DNA from: Chryseobacterium panacisoli
GTDB taxonomy: Bacteria; Bacteroidota; Bacteroidia; Flavobacteriales; Weeksellaceae
Assembly (NCBI RefSeq): GCF_008274625.1
Contig: NZ_VTRU01000006.1
Span: 62,001 to 126,000, forward strand
Direction: 5' to 3'
DNA: 64,000 bases
Shown here: positions 43,761 to 52,724 of the stretch, piece after piece
Numbering within the stretch: position 1 is the first letter of the stretch
Layout of the letters: the number at the start of each line of letters is the position of its first letter
Notes under the pieces: generated by a model
The model's input: the letters and a program-made list of their open reading frames with translations, nothing else
What the model was told of the DNA's origin: nothing
The model's database searches: none
Program-made: the position numbers and the translations under genes

Positions 43761-44512
43761 CAGCTTAATATTAATTGGGTTAAAATTAACTCGGAAATGA
43801 TAATAAATACCATTGTCCATACTACGGCCTGTGTACTGGCTCTACCTACTTCCAGCGATCCTCCTTTTACATTGTATCCGAAATAAGACGGTACAGTAGC
43901 AATGATAAACGCAAAAACGATAGTCTTGGAGAATGCATAGTAAATAAATAAATTAGGCATATACATTTGAATACCAACGATATAATCGTTTTCCGTCCAG
44001 TTTCCCGTTAAAATCCCGGCAATATATCCTCCACCAATACCAAATACGATACTGATAGCAATAAGAAGGGGATTAAACAGCATACAGGCGATAATTTTAG
44101 GAAATATCAGAAAATTGGGTGAGTTTACTCCCATGATATCCAATGCATCAATCTGTTCGGAAACTCTCATGGTCCCAATACTTGAGGCAATATAAGAACC
44201 CACTTTACCCGCCAGAATCAGACTGATAATGGTAGGGGCAAATTCCAGAACCAAAACTGCTTTCGTAGCATATCCCACAAATGAAGGCGGAATAGGAAAA
44301 GAAGAAGCATCAAAGTTGTTGAACATCTGAATAGCCACTACCGCTCCAACGAATATGGATGTGAAGATGACAAGTCCGAAAGAATTTACTCCCAAATCAT
44401 TAATTTCTCTCATGAACAGCTTCCAGAAAACCCTCATTTTCTGAGGTTTCTGCAGGGATTTTCCCAAGAGGATCATGTATTCCCCTACTGCTGTGAAAAA
44501 CTTTTTTAACAT
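43760..44512 (-). CDS. mlaE: MlaE-like ABC transporter permease
   Basis: A 250-aa inner-membrane permease of the MlaE family. The conserved APTIISLILAGKVGSYIASS and SEQIDALDIMGVN segments are family hallmarks. About five to six hydrophobic segments are visible. First gene of the - strand operon mlaE-mlaF-barrel protein, with 1-nt and 17-nt overlaps, which argues that all three act together. Confidence 0.93.
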   Translation of the reverse strand: MLKKFFTAVGEYMILLGKSLQKPQKMRVFWKLFMREINDLGVNSFGLVIFTSIFVGAVVAIQMFNNFDASSFPIPPSFVGYATKAVLVLEFAPTIISLILAGKVGSYIASSIGTMRVSEQIDALDIMGVNSPNFLIFPKIIACMLFNPLLIAISIVFGIGGGYIAGILTGNWTENDYIVGIQMYMPNLFIYYAFSKTIVFAFIIATVPSYFGYNVKGGSLEVGRASTQAVVWTMVFIIISELILTQLILS

Positions 44513-44615
44513 ACTGCTAAATTAGACTTTTTTATTTAATTGGACTAGAGTCGAGAAGAAGACTAAAGCCTGGTTTTGTGTTAAAATTATTTCGATATTA
44601 ATCTGGTCCTGTTCT

Positions 44616-45986
44616 TTATTTTGCGTTTTTATCTCCACCTATAACCAGAAAAACGGTTTTTAAAGTAATCACCAGATCGAGTACAAAACTCCAGTTTCTT
44701 ACATAGAAAGCATCGGCCAGAACCCGTTTTTTCATCTCCACTTCCACATCTCCGAAGTCACCGCGTAATCCATTTACCTGTGCTAGTCCTGTGATACCAG
44801 GGCTTACCATACTTCTTAAGCTGTATCTTCCGATTTTTGGCTTATAGTAATTATCCACGGAAAGCATATGAGGGCGCGGCCCTACTACAGACATTTCCCC
44901 TTTCAGTACATTAATAAACTGTGGAAGCTCATCAAGACTTGTTTTTCTTAAAAATTTACCCACTTTGGTAATCCTTGAATCGTTTACCGATGTAGTTTTG
45001 GTTGTGGACTCATCATTTACAACCATTGTTCTGAATTTAATGCAATTGAATACCTCTTCATGAAAACCGTACCTCTTCTGAAGGAAAAAGACAGGACCTT
45101 TGGAAGTAGCCTTGATTAAAACCGCAATAATTGGGAATACCCACGAGCAGATAAAAACCAGTATAATAACAGAAAACAAAATATCAAACGTCCTTTTCAT
45201 CAGAAAATTAGAATAATAATCTAAAGGATATCTTGCCTGGTTAAGAACCGGCTGGGTTTGTATATATCCCAGATCATACAGGAAAAAATCGCTTTGTGTG
45301 ATACTTGGGATGAGTGAAATATGAATCTTATTATCTTCTGCCAATTTGAAAATCTCATTCTGAATCCATTCATTATAAGAGTTTTCCATTGATAAAAACA
45401 GAGTATGGATCCCGTTCTTTTTCCAGAAAGCAACCAGTTCATTACTATTGATATTAGAATTTTCATATTCAAATATTCTGTATCCGTAGTCTTTACGGTC
45501 TGTAAAAATATTTTTCAGGATTTCTGTAGAGTGGCTGTCTCCTAAGAACATCACATTCCTGTAATTGGCTCCAAGAGACCGCAAGTACTTGATTGCAAAA
45601 TAGATCAGTGATTTTACAAGGAAGATGAAAATAAAAAGGTAAAGGGAAAGCCAGTATATATCCGAACTGAAAAATACATTGTTACTTACCTTCCCTATAA
45701 GCAGAACGCCAAGTATAAAAAAGAGGAAGTGAATTAAAAGGCGTTCAAGAAACAAGGTATAAGTAAGGTTCCTCGGAATGTTGTATATTTTTGTCCTACC
45801 GCTCAGAAGCACCCAGAACAAAAACAACAGAATCAGAGAAAAAATATTCTGATACCATGTTTCTTTATTGTATTTTAAACTTTCGTTTCTGCTTATAAAA
45901 AAGAATATGAAGATAGATGCAATAACCGTGAGGTCAAGCAACATAATGATCGATTTCAGGTATCTAGAGTATCGAATTCTCTGCAT
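44616..45986 (-). CDS. Polyprenyl glycosylphosphotransferase (exopolysaccharide initiation)
   Basis: A 456-aa membrane enzyme of the WcaJ/undecaprenyl-phosphate sugar phosphotransferase type. Four N-terminal helices, a Rossmann-like middle domain (VMFLGDSHSTEIL), a fifth helix, and the C-terminal catalytic domain with KRTFDILFS, CIKFRTM, SLDELPQFINVLKGEMSVVGPRP and the PGITGLAQVNG block. It attaches the first sugar-phosphate to the lipid carrier for surface polysaccharide. No other polysaccharide genes are adjacent. Confidence 0.93.
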   Translation of the reverse strand: MQRIRYSRYLKSIIMLLDLTVIASIFIFFFISRNESLKYNKETWYQNIFSLILLFLFWVLLSGRTKIYNIPRNLTYTLFLERLLIHFLFFILGVLLIGKVSNNVFFSSDIYWLSLYLFIFIFLVKSLIYFAIKYLRSLGANYRNVMFLGDSHSTEILKNIFTDRKDYGYRIFEYENSNINSNELVAFWKKNGIHTLFLSMENSYNEWIQNEIFKLAEDNKIHISLIPSITQSDFFLYDLGYIQTQPVLNQARYPLDYYSNFLMKRTFDILFSVIILVFICSWVFPIIAVLIKATSKGPVFFLQKRYGFHEEVFNCIKFRTMVVNDESTTKTTSVNDSRITKVGKFLRKTSLDELPQFINVLKGEMSVVGPRPHMLSVDNYYKPKIGRYSLRSMVSPGITGLAQVNGLRGDFGDVEVEMKKRVLADAFYVRNWSFVLDLVITLKTVFLVIGGDKNAK

Positions 45987-46029
45987 CTATCGGTATTATA
46001 GCGGATAAGCTCAGCTAATTTAAGCTTTT

Positions 46030-46659
46030 TTACGGGATATTCAGATATTTGTGAGTCTGAACTGAAGCCTGCCATTCCGGATGTTCAAGGATGAAATCTG
46101 TGATCTTAGGATACATATCATCTCTTTTGCTCCATTCACTCTGAAGATAAAGCTTACAGTTTTCAGAAACTTTTGCAGCCTGTTCCTGTGCAAATGTAAA
46201 GTCATGCTGATTGAAAATAATGACTTTAAGCTCGTGGGCTTTCTGATAAATCTCTTCTTTAGGCAGTCCTGTTTTCTTTGGCGAAAGAGTAATCCAATCC
46301 AGCTGTCCGCTCATAGGATAAGCTCCCGAAGTTTCGATATGCACTGTGCATCCCAGCTCTTTCAATCTGGAGGTCAGTATTTCTAAGTTCCACATTAGAG
46401 GCTCACCACCTGTCAGAACAATTGTTTTACAATGTTTTGCAGCTGTTTCTGCAATTTCTACTGCATTCATCAGAGGATGGAGTTCCGGATCCCAGCTTTC
46501 TTTTACATCACACCAGTGACATCCTACATCACAACCTCCCAGCCTGATAAAATAAGCGGCTTTTCCGGTGTGTGCTCCTTCTCCCTGTAAAGTGTAAAAA
46601 TGCTCCATTACAGGGAGCATTTTACCTTCTTTTAATAAAATATCTTCTTCTTTATTCAT
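46030..46659 (-). CDS. queE: 7-carboxy-7-deazaguanine synthase
   Basis: Radical SAM enzyme in queuosine (preQ0) synthesis, 209 aa. The cluster motif is GGCDVGCHWCD (CxxxCxxC), preceded by the substrate segment FYTLQGEGAHTGKAAYFIRLGG, and GGEPLMWN follows. The start at 46659 gives the usual N-terminus; an in-frame ATG at 46698 would overlap folD. It lies 7 nt downstream of folD on the same strand and is probably cotranscribed. Other queuosine genes are not in the window. Confidence 0.93.
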   Translation of the reverse strand: MNKEEDILLKEGKMLPVMEHFYTLQGEGAHTGKAAYFIRLGGCDVGCHWCDVKESWDPELHPLMNAVEIAETAAKHCKTIVLTGGEPLMWNLEILTSRLKELGCTVHIETSGAYPMSGQLDWITLSPKKTGLPKEEIYQKAHELKVIIFNQHDFTFAQEQAAKVSENCKLYLQSEWSKRDDMYPKITDFILEHPEWQASVQTHKYLNIP

Positions 46660-46666
46660 TTTAAAA

Positions 46667-47551
46667 TTAGTCGTTATAGACCGAAGTTTTGTAAGCAATG
46701 ATGGTATTTTTCATCAGCATCGCTCTTGTCATTGGGCCTACTCCTCCAGGTACCGGAGTAATCCAGCTTGCTTTTTCTGCACAACTGTCAAAATCTACAT
46801 CACCTGCAAGATAATATCCTTTTGGAGAGTCATTATCTACTCTTGTAATACCCACGTCAACAATTACTGCTCCTTCTTTGATCATATCTCCTTTTAAGAA
46901 ATGAGGATCTCCCAAAGCGGTAATTACGATGTCTGCTTTTCTTGTATATTCTTCAATGTCTTTCGTATATGAGTGTGTAAGGGTAACGGTAGAGTTTCCG
47001 GGGAAATCTTTTCTTCCCATCAGAATACTCATCGGTCTTCCCACAATTTTACTTCTTCCGATAATTACACAGTCTTTCCCTTTGGTTTCAATATTATACC
47101 TTTCTAATAATGTAAGAATACCGAAAGGAGTTGCCGGTAAGAAAGTATCCATCTCAAGCGCCATTTTTCCGAAGTTTTCAGGGTGGAAGCCATCCACGTC
47201 TTTTCTTGGATCAATTGCGTTGATAATTTTTTCCTGGTCAATCTGATCCGGTAAAGGCAGCTGCACGATAAATCCGTCCACTGCTTTAGATTTATTAAGC
47301 TCGTCAATTTTTTCCAATAATTCAGATTCCGAAACTGTACTTGGAAATTTGATTAAGCTGGATTGAAATCCTACTTCCTCACAGTCTTTTACCTTAGAGT
47401 TTACATAGGCTTTGCTGGCTCCATTATTTCCTACAAGAATAGCTACCAAATGAGGTGCTCTTCTTTTGCTTGCGAGAATCTTTTCTACTTCAACCTTGAT
47501 CTCTGCTTTAATTTCCTTGGATACTTTAAGTCCGTCAAGAATTTCTGCCAT
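46667..47551 (-). CDS. folD: Methylenetetrahydrofolate dehydrogenase / cyclohydrolase
   Basis: Bifunctional cytosolic enzyme of one-carbon metabolism, 294 aa. Signature segments are present: YVNSKVKDCEEVGF with the catalytic Lys/Tyr region, DGFIVQLPLP, and the NADP site GRSKIVGRPM, ending PGGVGPMTRAMLMKNT. It heads a short operon with queE. Confidence 0.97.
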   Translation of the reverse strand: MAEILDGLKVSKEIKAEIKVEVEKILASKRRAPHLVAILVGNNGASKAYVNSKVKDCEEVGFQSSLIKFPSTVSESELLEKIDELNKSKAVDGFIVQLPLPDQIDQEKIINAIDPRKDVDGFHPENFGKMALEMDTFLPATPFGILTLLERYNIETKGKDCVIIGRSKIVGRPMSILMGRKDFPGNSTVTLTHSYTKDIEEYTRKADIVITALGDPHFLKGDMIKEGAVIVDVGITRVDNDSPKGYYLAGDVDFDSCAEKASWITPVPGGVGPMTRAMLMKNTIIAYKTSVYND

Positions 47552-47598
47552 TTTTACTTTTTTACTTTATAGATTTACTTTTACTTTCTTTTTACTTA

Positions 47599-49239
47599 CT
47601 ATTTGTTTTCCTTATAGTAACTGATCAATCCGTTGGTTGAGCTGTCATGAGAGCTTACCGCTTCATTGCTCTCAAGCTCAGGAAGGATTTTGTTGGCTAA
47701 TACTTTTCCTAACTCCACTCCAAACTGGTCAAAGCTGAAAATATTCCAGATCACTCCCTGAACAAAAATTTTGTGTTCATATAAAGCGATCAGCTGACCT
47801 AGTGAAAAAGGAGTTAATTCTTTGAATAATATAGAGTTAGTAGGAGTGTTTCCGTGGAAAACTTTGAAATTGATGAGTCTTTCTATTTCTTCATCAGATT
47901 TTCCTGAATTTCTAAGCTCTTCTTCCACTTCTTCTTCCAGTTTTCCGAAGGCAAGTGCTTCAGTCTGAGCGAAAAAGTTGGCTAATAATTTATCCTGATG
48001 ATCCGAAACTTTGTTCGGACTTTTTGCATAGGCAATAAAGTCTGCAGGGATCAATTCTGTTCCCTGGTGAATCAGCTGATAGAAGGCATGCTGGCCATTT
48101 GTACCTGGCTCTCCCCAAATAATAGGTCCGGTTTCATATTCCACAAATTCACCATTTCTGTCTACACATTTTCCATTACTTTCCATATCTCCCTGCTGAA
48201 GATAAGCTGCAAACCTGTCCAGATATTGAGAGTATGGCAAGATGGCATACGTTGTTGCTGCATAGAAGTTACGGTACCAGATTCCCAGAAGTCCCATTAA
48301 TACCGGAACGTTTTCAGAGAAACCTGCAGTCTGGAAGTGCTGGTCAGTATCAAAAGCACCTTTAAGAAGCTGTTCGAAGTTGTCATATCCTACAGAAAGG
48401 ACAATGCTTAATCCGATCGCACTCCAAAGAGAATATCTTCCGCCTACCCAATCCCAGAACTCAAAAATATTTTCCTCTGCGATTCCGAACTTCTTAACTT
48501 CTTCAATATTAGTAGATAAAGCCACAAAATGCTTCGCTACATCTTCCTGTTTTCCTGCTTTCAGGAACCAGTCCTTAGCCGAATTCGCATTGGTCATTGT
48601 TTCCTGAGTCGTAAAAGTCTTGGAAGCAATGATGAATAAAGTAGTTTCAGGATTTAAATCTTTTACTACTTCTGCAATATGATTTCCGTCCACGTTGGAA
48701 ACAAAGTGAGCGTTTAATCTTGTTTTAAAATGCTTTAAAGCTGAACAAACCATTACAGGACCCAAATCTGATCCTCCGATTCCGATGTTTACTACATCAG
48801 TGATCTCTTTTCCGTTGAAACCTTTATGTTCTCCTGAAATGATTTTTTCAGAAAAAGACTTCATATGATCAAGAACTCTTTTGATCTGTGGCTTGATGTT
48901 TTCTCCATCCACAAGAATTTCACGATCTGAAAAATCTCTTAATGCAGTATGTAGCACAGCTCTTCCTTCCGTTTCATTGATTTTATCCCCTGAGAACATT
49001 TTGGAAATAGCATCTTTTAACTGACTTTCTTCAGCCAACTGTAATAAAAGATCTTTTGTTCTGGAATCAATTAAATTTTTGGAGTAATCAAAAAGATAGT
49101 TGTCCTTTTGCAGAGAAAACTCATTAAAACGGTTCGGATTATATTGGAAAAGAGTTCTAAGATCAAAGTCATTTCCACCGAAGTGTTCGTCAAGAGCTTT
49201 CCAGCTGTTAGTTTGTGTTGGATTTATTTTTGATAGCAT
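47599..49239 (-). CDS. pgi: Glucose-6-phosphate isomerase
   Basis: Glycolytic enzyme converting glucose 6-phosphate and fructose 6-phosphate, 546 aa. Family motifs: VNIGIGGSDLGPVM, SKTFTTQETMTNA, WDWVGGRYSLWSAIG, the GEPGTNGQHAFYQLIHQGTE block and a C-terminal FDQFGVELGK. A possible -7 element (CAAATTTA on the + strand, 49320-49327, read TAAATTTG on the gene strand) is about 80 nt upstream. Spacing to folD is 47 nt, so read-through is possible. Confidence 0.97.
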   Translation of the reverse strand: MLSKINPTQTNSWKALDEHFGGNDFDLRTLFQYNPNRFNEFSLQKDNYLFDYSKNLIDSRTKDLLLQLAEESQLKDAISKMFSGDKINETEGRAVLHTALRDFSDREILVDGENIKPQIKRVLDHMKSFSEKIISGEHKGFNGKEITDVVNIGIGGSDLGPVMVCSALKHFKTRLNAHFVSNVDGNHIAEVVKDLNPETTLFIIASKTFTTQETMTNANSAKDWFLKAGKQEDVAKHFVALSTNIEEVKKFGIAEENIFEFWDWVGGRYSLWSAIGLSIVLSVGYDNFEQLLKGAFDTDQHFQTAGFSENVPVLMGLLGIWYRNFYAATTYAILPYSQYLDRFAAYLQQGDMESNGKCVDRNGEFVEYETGPIIWGEPGTNGQHAFYQLIHQGTELIPADFIAYAKSPNKVSDHQDKLLANFFAQTEALAFGKLEEEVEEELRNSGKSDEEIERLINFKVFHGNTPTNSILFKELTPFSLGQLIALYEHKIFVQGVIWNIFSFDQFGVELGKVLANKILPELESNEAVSSHDSSTNGLISYYKENK

Positions 49240-49379
49240 ATTACAGAATTTTTATCGTTCAGAAAATCATGTATCGGATGAAAATAGCTTATAATCCATA
49301 ATGATTTATTTCTGATTTGCAAATTTACGGAAAAATAAAACCTCAGATAAATTTGAACAGGAGAAATAACATTTTTTTA

Positions 49380-49412
49380 AAGAACAAAACCTCAGACAAG
49401 GGCCGAGGTTGT
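49380..49412 (-). terminator. Terminator of the second ECF sigma operon
   Basis: On the - strand AACCTCGG and CTGAGGTT (49403-49410 and 49388-49395) form a stem followed by TTGTTCTTT. It lies 35 nt after the stop of the 49445-50050 gene. Confidence 0.65.
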
Positions 49413-49444
49413 AGTAAAATCTTTTGTGATAGGTTTTTAGGATG

Positions 49445-50050
49445 TTATTCTTCCATTTCATTCAGGATCTTTTCCAATTGTTTGGCGCTAGGTCCGTAAA
49501 AATATTTTGTCCATAAAATAATACTGGCTACAACAGAAAGAACGCCTATCAATACTAATAAAATAAGGGATATTTGATGTTCATGGCTAATATCCGCCAA
49601 CGATTCACCTTTTTTCTCCAGAAGATTATATGCCAGTAAACCTAATGTTATTAGAAAATGGGGAAGTAACAAGAATCCAAACGACTGGTATCTTTCCATA
49701 TTTAATTTGAGTTCGTGGTAGATCTTCCAAAGACTATTTCTTGTGTTTCCGGTATAAAGTTCAGCTTGTTTGTAAAATTGGTAAAATCCGAATAAATAAT
49801 AACAGGATACTACTACCAATAAAGCATAAGATATATAATAAATGGTATACTGTGAAGGCGGAAATTGGAATAGCATCGGAAAGAAACCAATAAGGATGAT
49901 GGAAATAACCTGCGCAGGAAATTCTTTTTTCATACTCTTTTGAATCTTTTCTATAGGGTGTTTGCTTTCTTTTAGTTGTTCTATAGTGTCAGGAATATCG
50001 ACGTCGCTGTCTTCTTTATTCCACTGTTCTTTTAATTGATCAAAATTCAT
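49445..50050 (-). CDS. Membrane protein paired with an ECF sigma factor
   Basis: A 201-aa protein with a soluble N-terminal about 50 residues (LKEQWNKEDSDVDIPDTIEQL) and three to four transmembrane helices. It overlaps the sigma gene by 11 nt. By position it may be an anti-sigma factor or a membrane sensor, though it lacks a zinc-finger anti-sigma motif and has more helices than the usual single-pass type. No named family is recognised. Confidence 0.6.
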   Translation of the reverse strand: MNFDQLKEQWNKEDSDVDIPDTIEQLKESKHPIEKIQKSMKKEFPAQVISIILIGFFPMLFQFPPSQYTIYYISYALLVVVSCYYLFGFYQFYKQAELYTGNTRNSLWKIYHELKLNMERYQSFGFLLLPHFLITLGLLAYNLLEKKGESLADISHEHQISLILLVLIGVLSVVASIILWTKYFYGPSAKQLEKILNEMEE

Positions 50051-50549
50051 AACCTGATTTTTTTATGATTTGCTGTATTTTTTCTTTTGTTCTGTTGAGC
50101 TTTACGCGGGCATTGCCTTCGCTGAGTCCTAAATTATTTCCGATCTCTTTATGTGACATCCCTTCCATGAAATAAAATATGATTGCTTTTTCCAGGGAAT
50201 TCAATTCCTGAACAGCACTGTAAAAAATTTCCAATTGCCTGTCCTTTGTAGGATTATAATCTTCCTGCTGTACTTCAAAATGAGAGGGAGCATCTGAGTG
50301 AGTATTGGATCTCTGTTTTTCCTTTTTTAAATACGTAATTGCAGTATTGATGGCAACCCGATACATCCAGGTAGAAAATTCACTGTTCCCCTTGAAATTC
50401 TGATAGGATTTCCAAAGCTGGATAAGAATCTCCTGCTGCAGGTCTTCCCGGTCCTCTACAGAATCTGCATAGATCCGCGAGGCTTTGTATAAAATCCCCT
50501 TGTGTTGGTTGACAAGCTTTAAAAAGGCAGTTTCAGTTGGATTACTCAC
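50040..50549 (-). CDS. ECF-type RNA polymerase sigma factor
   Basis: A 169-aa sigma-70 family protein with region 2 (DREDLQQEILIQLWKSYQNFKGNSEFSTWMYRVAINTAITYLKK split over two helices) and region 4 (LEKAIIFYFMEGMSHKEIGNNLGLSEGNARVKL). The start codon is GTG (50547-50549); the only nearby upstream ATG is followed by an in-frame stop. Translationally coupled to the downstream membrane protein by overlap. Distinct from the ECF factor at 7412. Confidence 0.92.
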   Translation of the reverse strand: MSNPTETAFLKLVNQHKGILYKASRIYADSVEDREDLQQEILIQLWKSYQNFKGNSEFSTWMYRVAINTAITYLKKEKQRSNTHSDAPSHFEVQQEDYNPTKDRQLEIFYSAVQELNSLEKAIIFYFMEGMSHKEIGNNLGLSEGNARVKLNRTKEKIQQIIKKSGYEF

Positions 50550-50573
50550 AGTCGGTTCATGGTTTGGTTATAA

Positions 50574-51449
50574 TTATAAACTTGATACAGGTTTTACAAT
50601 GTAACCTTTTGCTTTCAGAAGGCTGATCAAGCCGTTTTCACCCCAAAGATGTCCGCTTCCTACGGCAAAGAAAGAACTTTGGTTTTTCATCATTTCCGGC
50701 ATTTTTTCTACCCATTTTTTATTTCTATCAGTAAGTACAAGTTTTTCCTGTCTCTTATTCATGAATTTTGGATTCTTAATCAGCTGATCCAGATCTTTCG
50801 GATTTTCATTTTTAAATGCTTCAGTCATTTTCTTTGCTGCAACAGCATATTCGTTGCCTAACTTCAATTGAGAGATTGTTTCTTTCAGGTCGTACGCCTG
50901 GCTTATTGCGTAAGTCTGATCATCCACTTTTTCCAGCCCGCTTACGCTTTTCTTATTCTGTAAAGCTGTTTTCAATAATTCTATTTCATACATTTTCACT
51001 TCATTCTGAGGGCAGGGGATTGCTTTTGTGGCAACAAGAGAATATAAAGCTGTTGTACTGTGAGTATCAACATTTTTCAGGGTTGTTCCATAGTCAGCCA
51101 GTATTTTGTCTAAATTTTCTGCTTCTTCAGGAGTTAGTTGTTCAGAAATCTTTTTATCAGCAGCCATCATTTTTTGAATAGAGGCCATTTCGCTTTGATC
51201 GGTATAATTGATTTCCATGACAAAGTTTTCCGACTTATTAAGGGCATTCCAGACTTTAGGTTTTATTTCAAAATCTTTACTGCATAAGATATGAAAAGTT
51301 CCGGTAATGTAAGATGGTTTAGTGAGACCGTTCCCTGAGACCTCCCAAAGCAGGCTGTTGTCTTTTCCGATGTCTGTATTCTGTGCTTTTGCAGTCATCG
51401 AGTTCATGGATAATAATGCTGCGAAGCCAAGTTTTATTAAATTTTTCAT
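50574..51449 (-). CDS. TraB/GumN family exported protein
   Basis: A 291-aa exported protein with signal sequence (MKNLIKLGFAALLSMNSMTAKA). The TraB/GumN pattern is visible: LLWEVSGNGLTKPSYITGTFH at the start and SFFAVGSGHLWGENGLISLLKAKGY at the end, both with the conserved GxxH-type motifs thought to bind metal. Family members may act as peptidases, but activity is not established. The ATG at 51449 is chosen over a longer in-frame start lacking a signal peptide. It lies 24 nt upstream of the sigma gene. Confidence 0.88.
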   Translation of the reverse strand: MKNLIKLGFAALLSMNSMTAKAQNTDIGKDNSLLWEVSGNGLTKPSYITGTFHILCSKDFEIKPKVWNALNKSENFVMEINYTDQSEMASIQKMMAADKKISEQLTPEEAENLDKILADYGTTLKNVDTHSTTALYSLVATKAIPCPQNEVKMYEIELLKTALQNKKSVSGLEKVDDQTYAISQAYDLKETISQLKLGNEYAVAAKKMTEAFKNENPKDLDQLIKNPKFMNKRQEKLVLTDRNKKWVEKMPEMMKNQSSFFAVGSGHLWGENGLISLLKAKGYIVKPVSSL

Positions 51450-51519
51450 AGTATTATTTTTTTTGATTTTCTGTTCTTTTAAACAGTAGGTAAAGCGGGC
51501 ATTACAATCGTTACAGTTT

Positions 51520-51557
51520 TTTTTCAAAAAAAATAAAAACCTCCCAATAATGAGAGG
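51520..51557 (-). terminator. Terminator of the DUF4349 gene
   Basis: On the - strand CCTCTCA and TGGGAGG (51551-51557 and 51540-51546) pair with one mismatch and are followed by TTTTTATTTTTTT. Confidence 0.75.
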
Positions 51558-51604
51558 CTGTAAAATCTAAAATTATGATGATAACCAGTTGGTTAGGAGT
51601 TTTT

Positions 51605-52516
51605 TTATTCTTGGATTTTTGGCTGTTCAGGCTTTGAAATTTTTCTTTTTCTTAAAAAATAGATGATTGCTGCAGCAATTAATAAAAGAGGCCATACATT
51701 GATAAGAGCCACTATGATTTTCTGAATCAGATAGAATCCGTACACAAAACCATCTTTAACATCATAGATGAAATTGTACTTATACTTATTGTCAATGCTT
51801 GTGGTGTTGGTAACAGCAATTTCAGCAATACGCAATTGAGGTTCTTTGATATAAATGTCGATAGTGCTATATTTCAAATCATCTGTCATGTTCATACTCG
51901 CCAGCTTTTGAAGATTCCCTTCAGACATATTACCATCATCCAGCGTTACTTTATCTTTATTTGTTTTCAGCTTGCTGATATTGTCGGAAGTCTTTTGATT
52001 TCTTTTTCCCTCCAGTTCAGAATATTTAATATTGGCCGTCACGTCTTCCGCGTTGATGGATCTTGAATTCAAAAACAATTTGTTGGTATTGATTGCGGTC
52101 AACAACTCTCCAAGCTTTTCTGTAGGAATGCGTACCTGCATTCTGTTTTCCGACTGATATTTTTTGACCAGCATAGCTTCTTCATTGGATGTGTTATAGG
52201 TATTTTCAGAAACCACATTACTTTGAAGATTACTATTGGTGACAAATCCTCCAAGCTCCTGTACTGATTTTTCAATAGCGATGGTTGCATTATATACATC
52301 TTTAACTTCCATGCTGACATCTGCTGTCTTGATAAACTGTTTGTCTTTTACCTTCATATCGGCAACAGATGAAATGCTGTCTGAAACAATTGCAGAGGCT
52401 GAATCTGTAGTAGCATAAGCTTCAAGATCTGTAGAAGATACTTCTCCCTTTTTACATGAATAAATTCCTAATAAAAGAACAGCGGATAGAGATAATTTAA
52501 TGTAAGTCGTTTTCAT
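51605..52516 (-). CDS. DUF4349 domain lipoprotein
   Basis: A 303-aa protein with lipobox IYSC (C21), a DUF4349 region (FIKTADVSMEVKDVYNATIAIE; VQELGGFVTNSNLQSNV; RMQVRIPTEKLGELLTAI; ENVTANIKYSELEGKR type core), and a C-terminal transmembrane helix (about 265-290) followed by RKRKIS. The combination of lipid anchor and membrane helix suggests it spans the periplasm or the signal is not lipidated. Function unknown. Confidence 0.85.
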   Translation of the reverse strand: MKTTYIKLSLSAVLLLGIYSCKKGEVSSTDLEAYATTDSASAIVSDSISSVADMKVKDKQFIKTADVSMEVKDVYNATIAIEKSVQELGGFVTNSNLQSNVVSENTYNTSNEEAMLVKKYQSENRMQVRIPTEKLGELLTAINTNKLFLNSRSINAEDVTANIKYSELEGKRNQKTSDNISKLKTNKDKVTLDDGNMSEGNLQKLASMNMTDDLKYSTIDIYIKEPQLRIAEIAVTNTTSIDNKYKYNFIYDVKDGFVYGFYLIQKIIVALINVWPLLLIAAAIIYFLRKRKISKPEQPKIQE

Positions 52517-52724
52517 AGCGTTGATTTTTATTGTTTTCCTTGAGTCAAAGTTCAGTCAGGATTTTTTGTAACGCTTGAAAATCAAAAGTAAAAAGATTGT
52601 AAAGGGATTATTCGGTTTTAATTAGCTGAAATTGAGTTTTTTGTAAAACAGGTGCAAACCTGTGGCTTTGCTTTCGGAGCAATTTTTGCTTATCTTTTAC
52701 AAACCAAAACTACAATCTATCACT

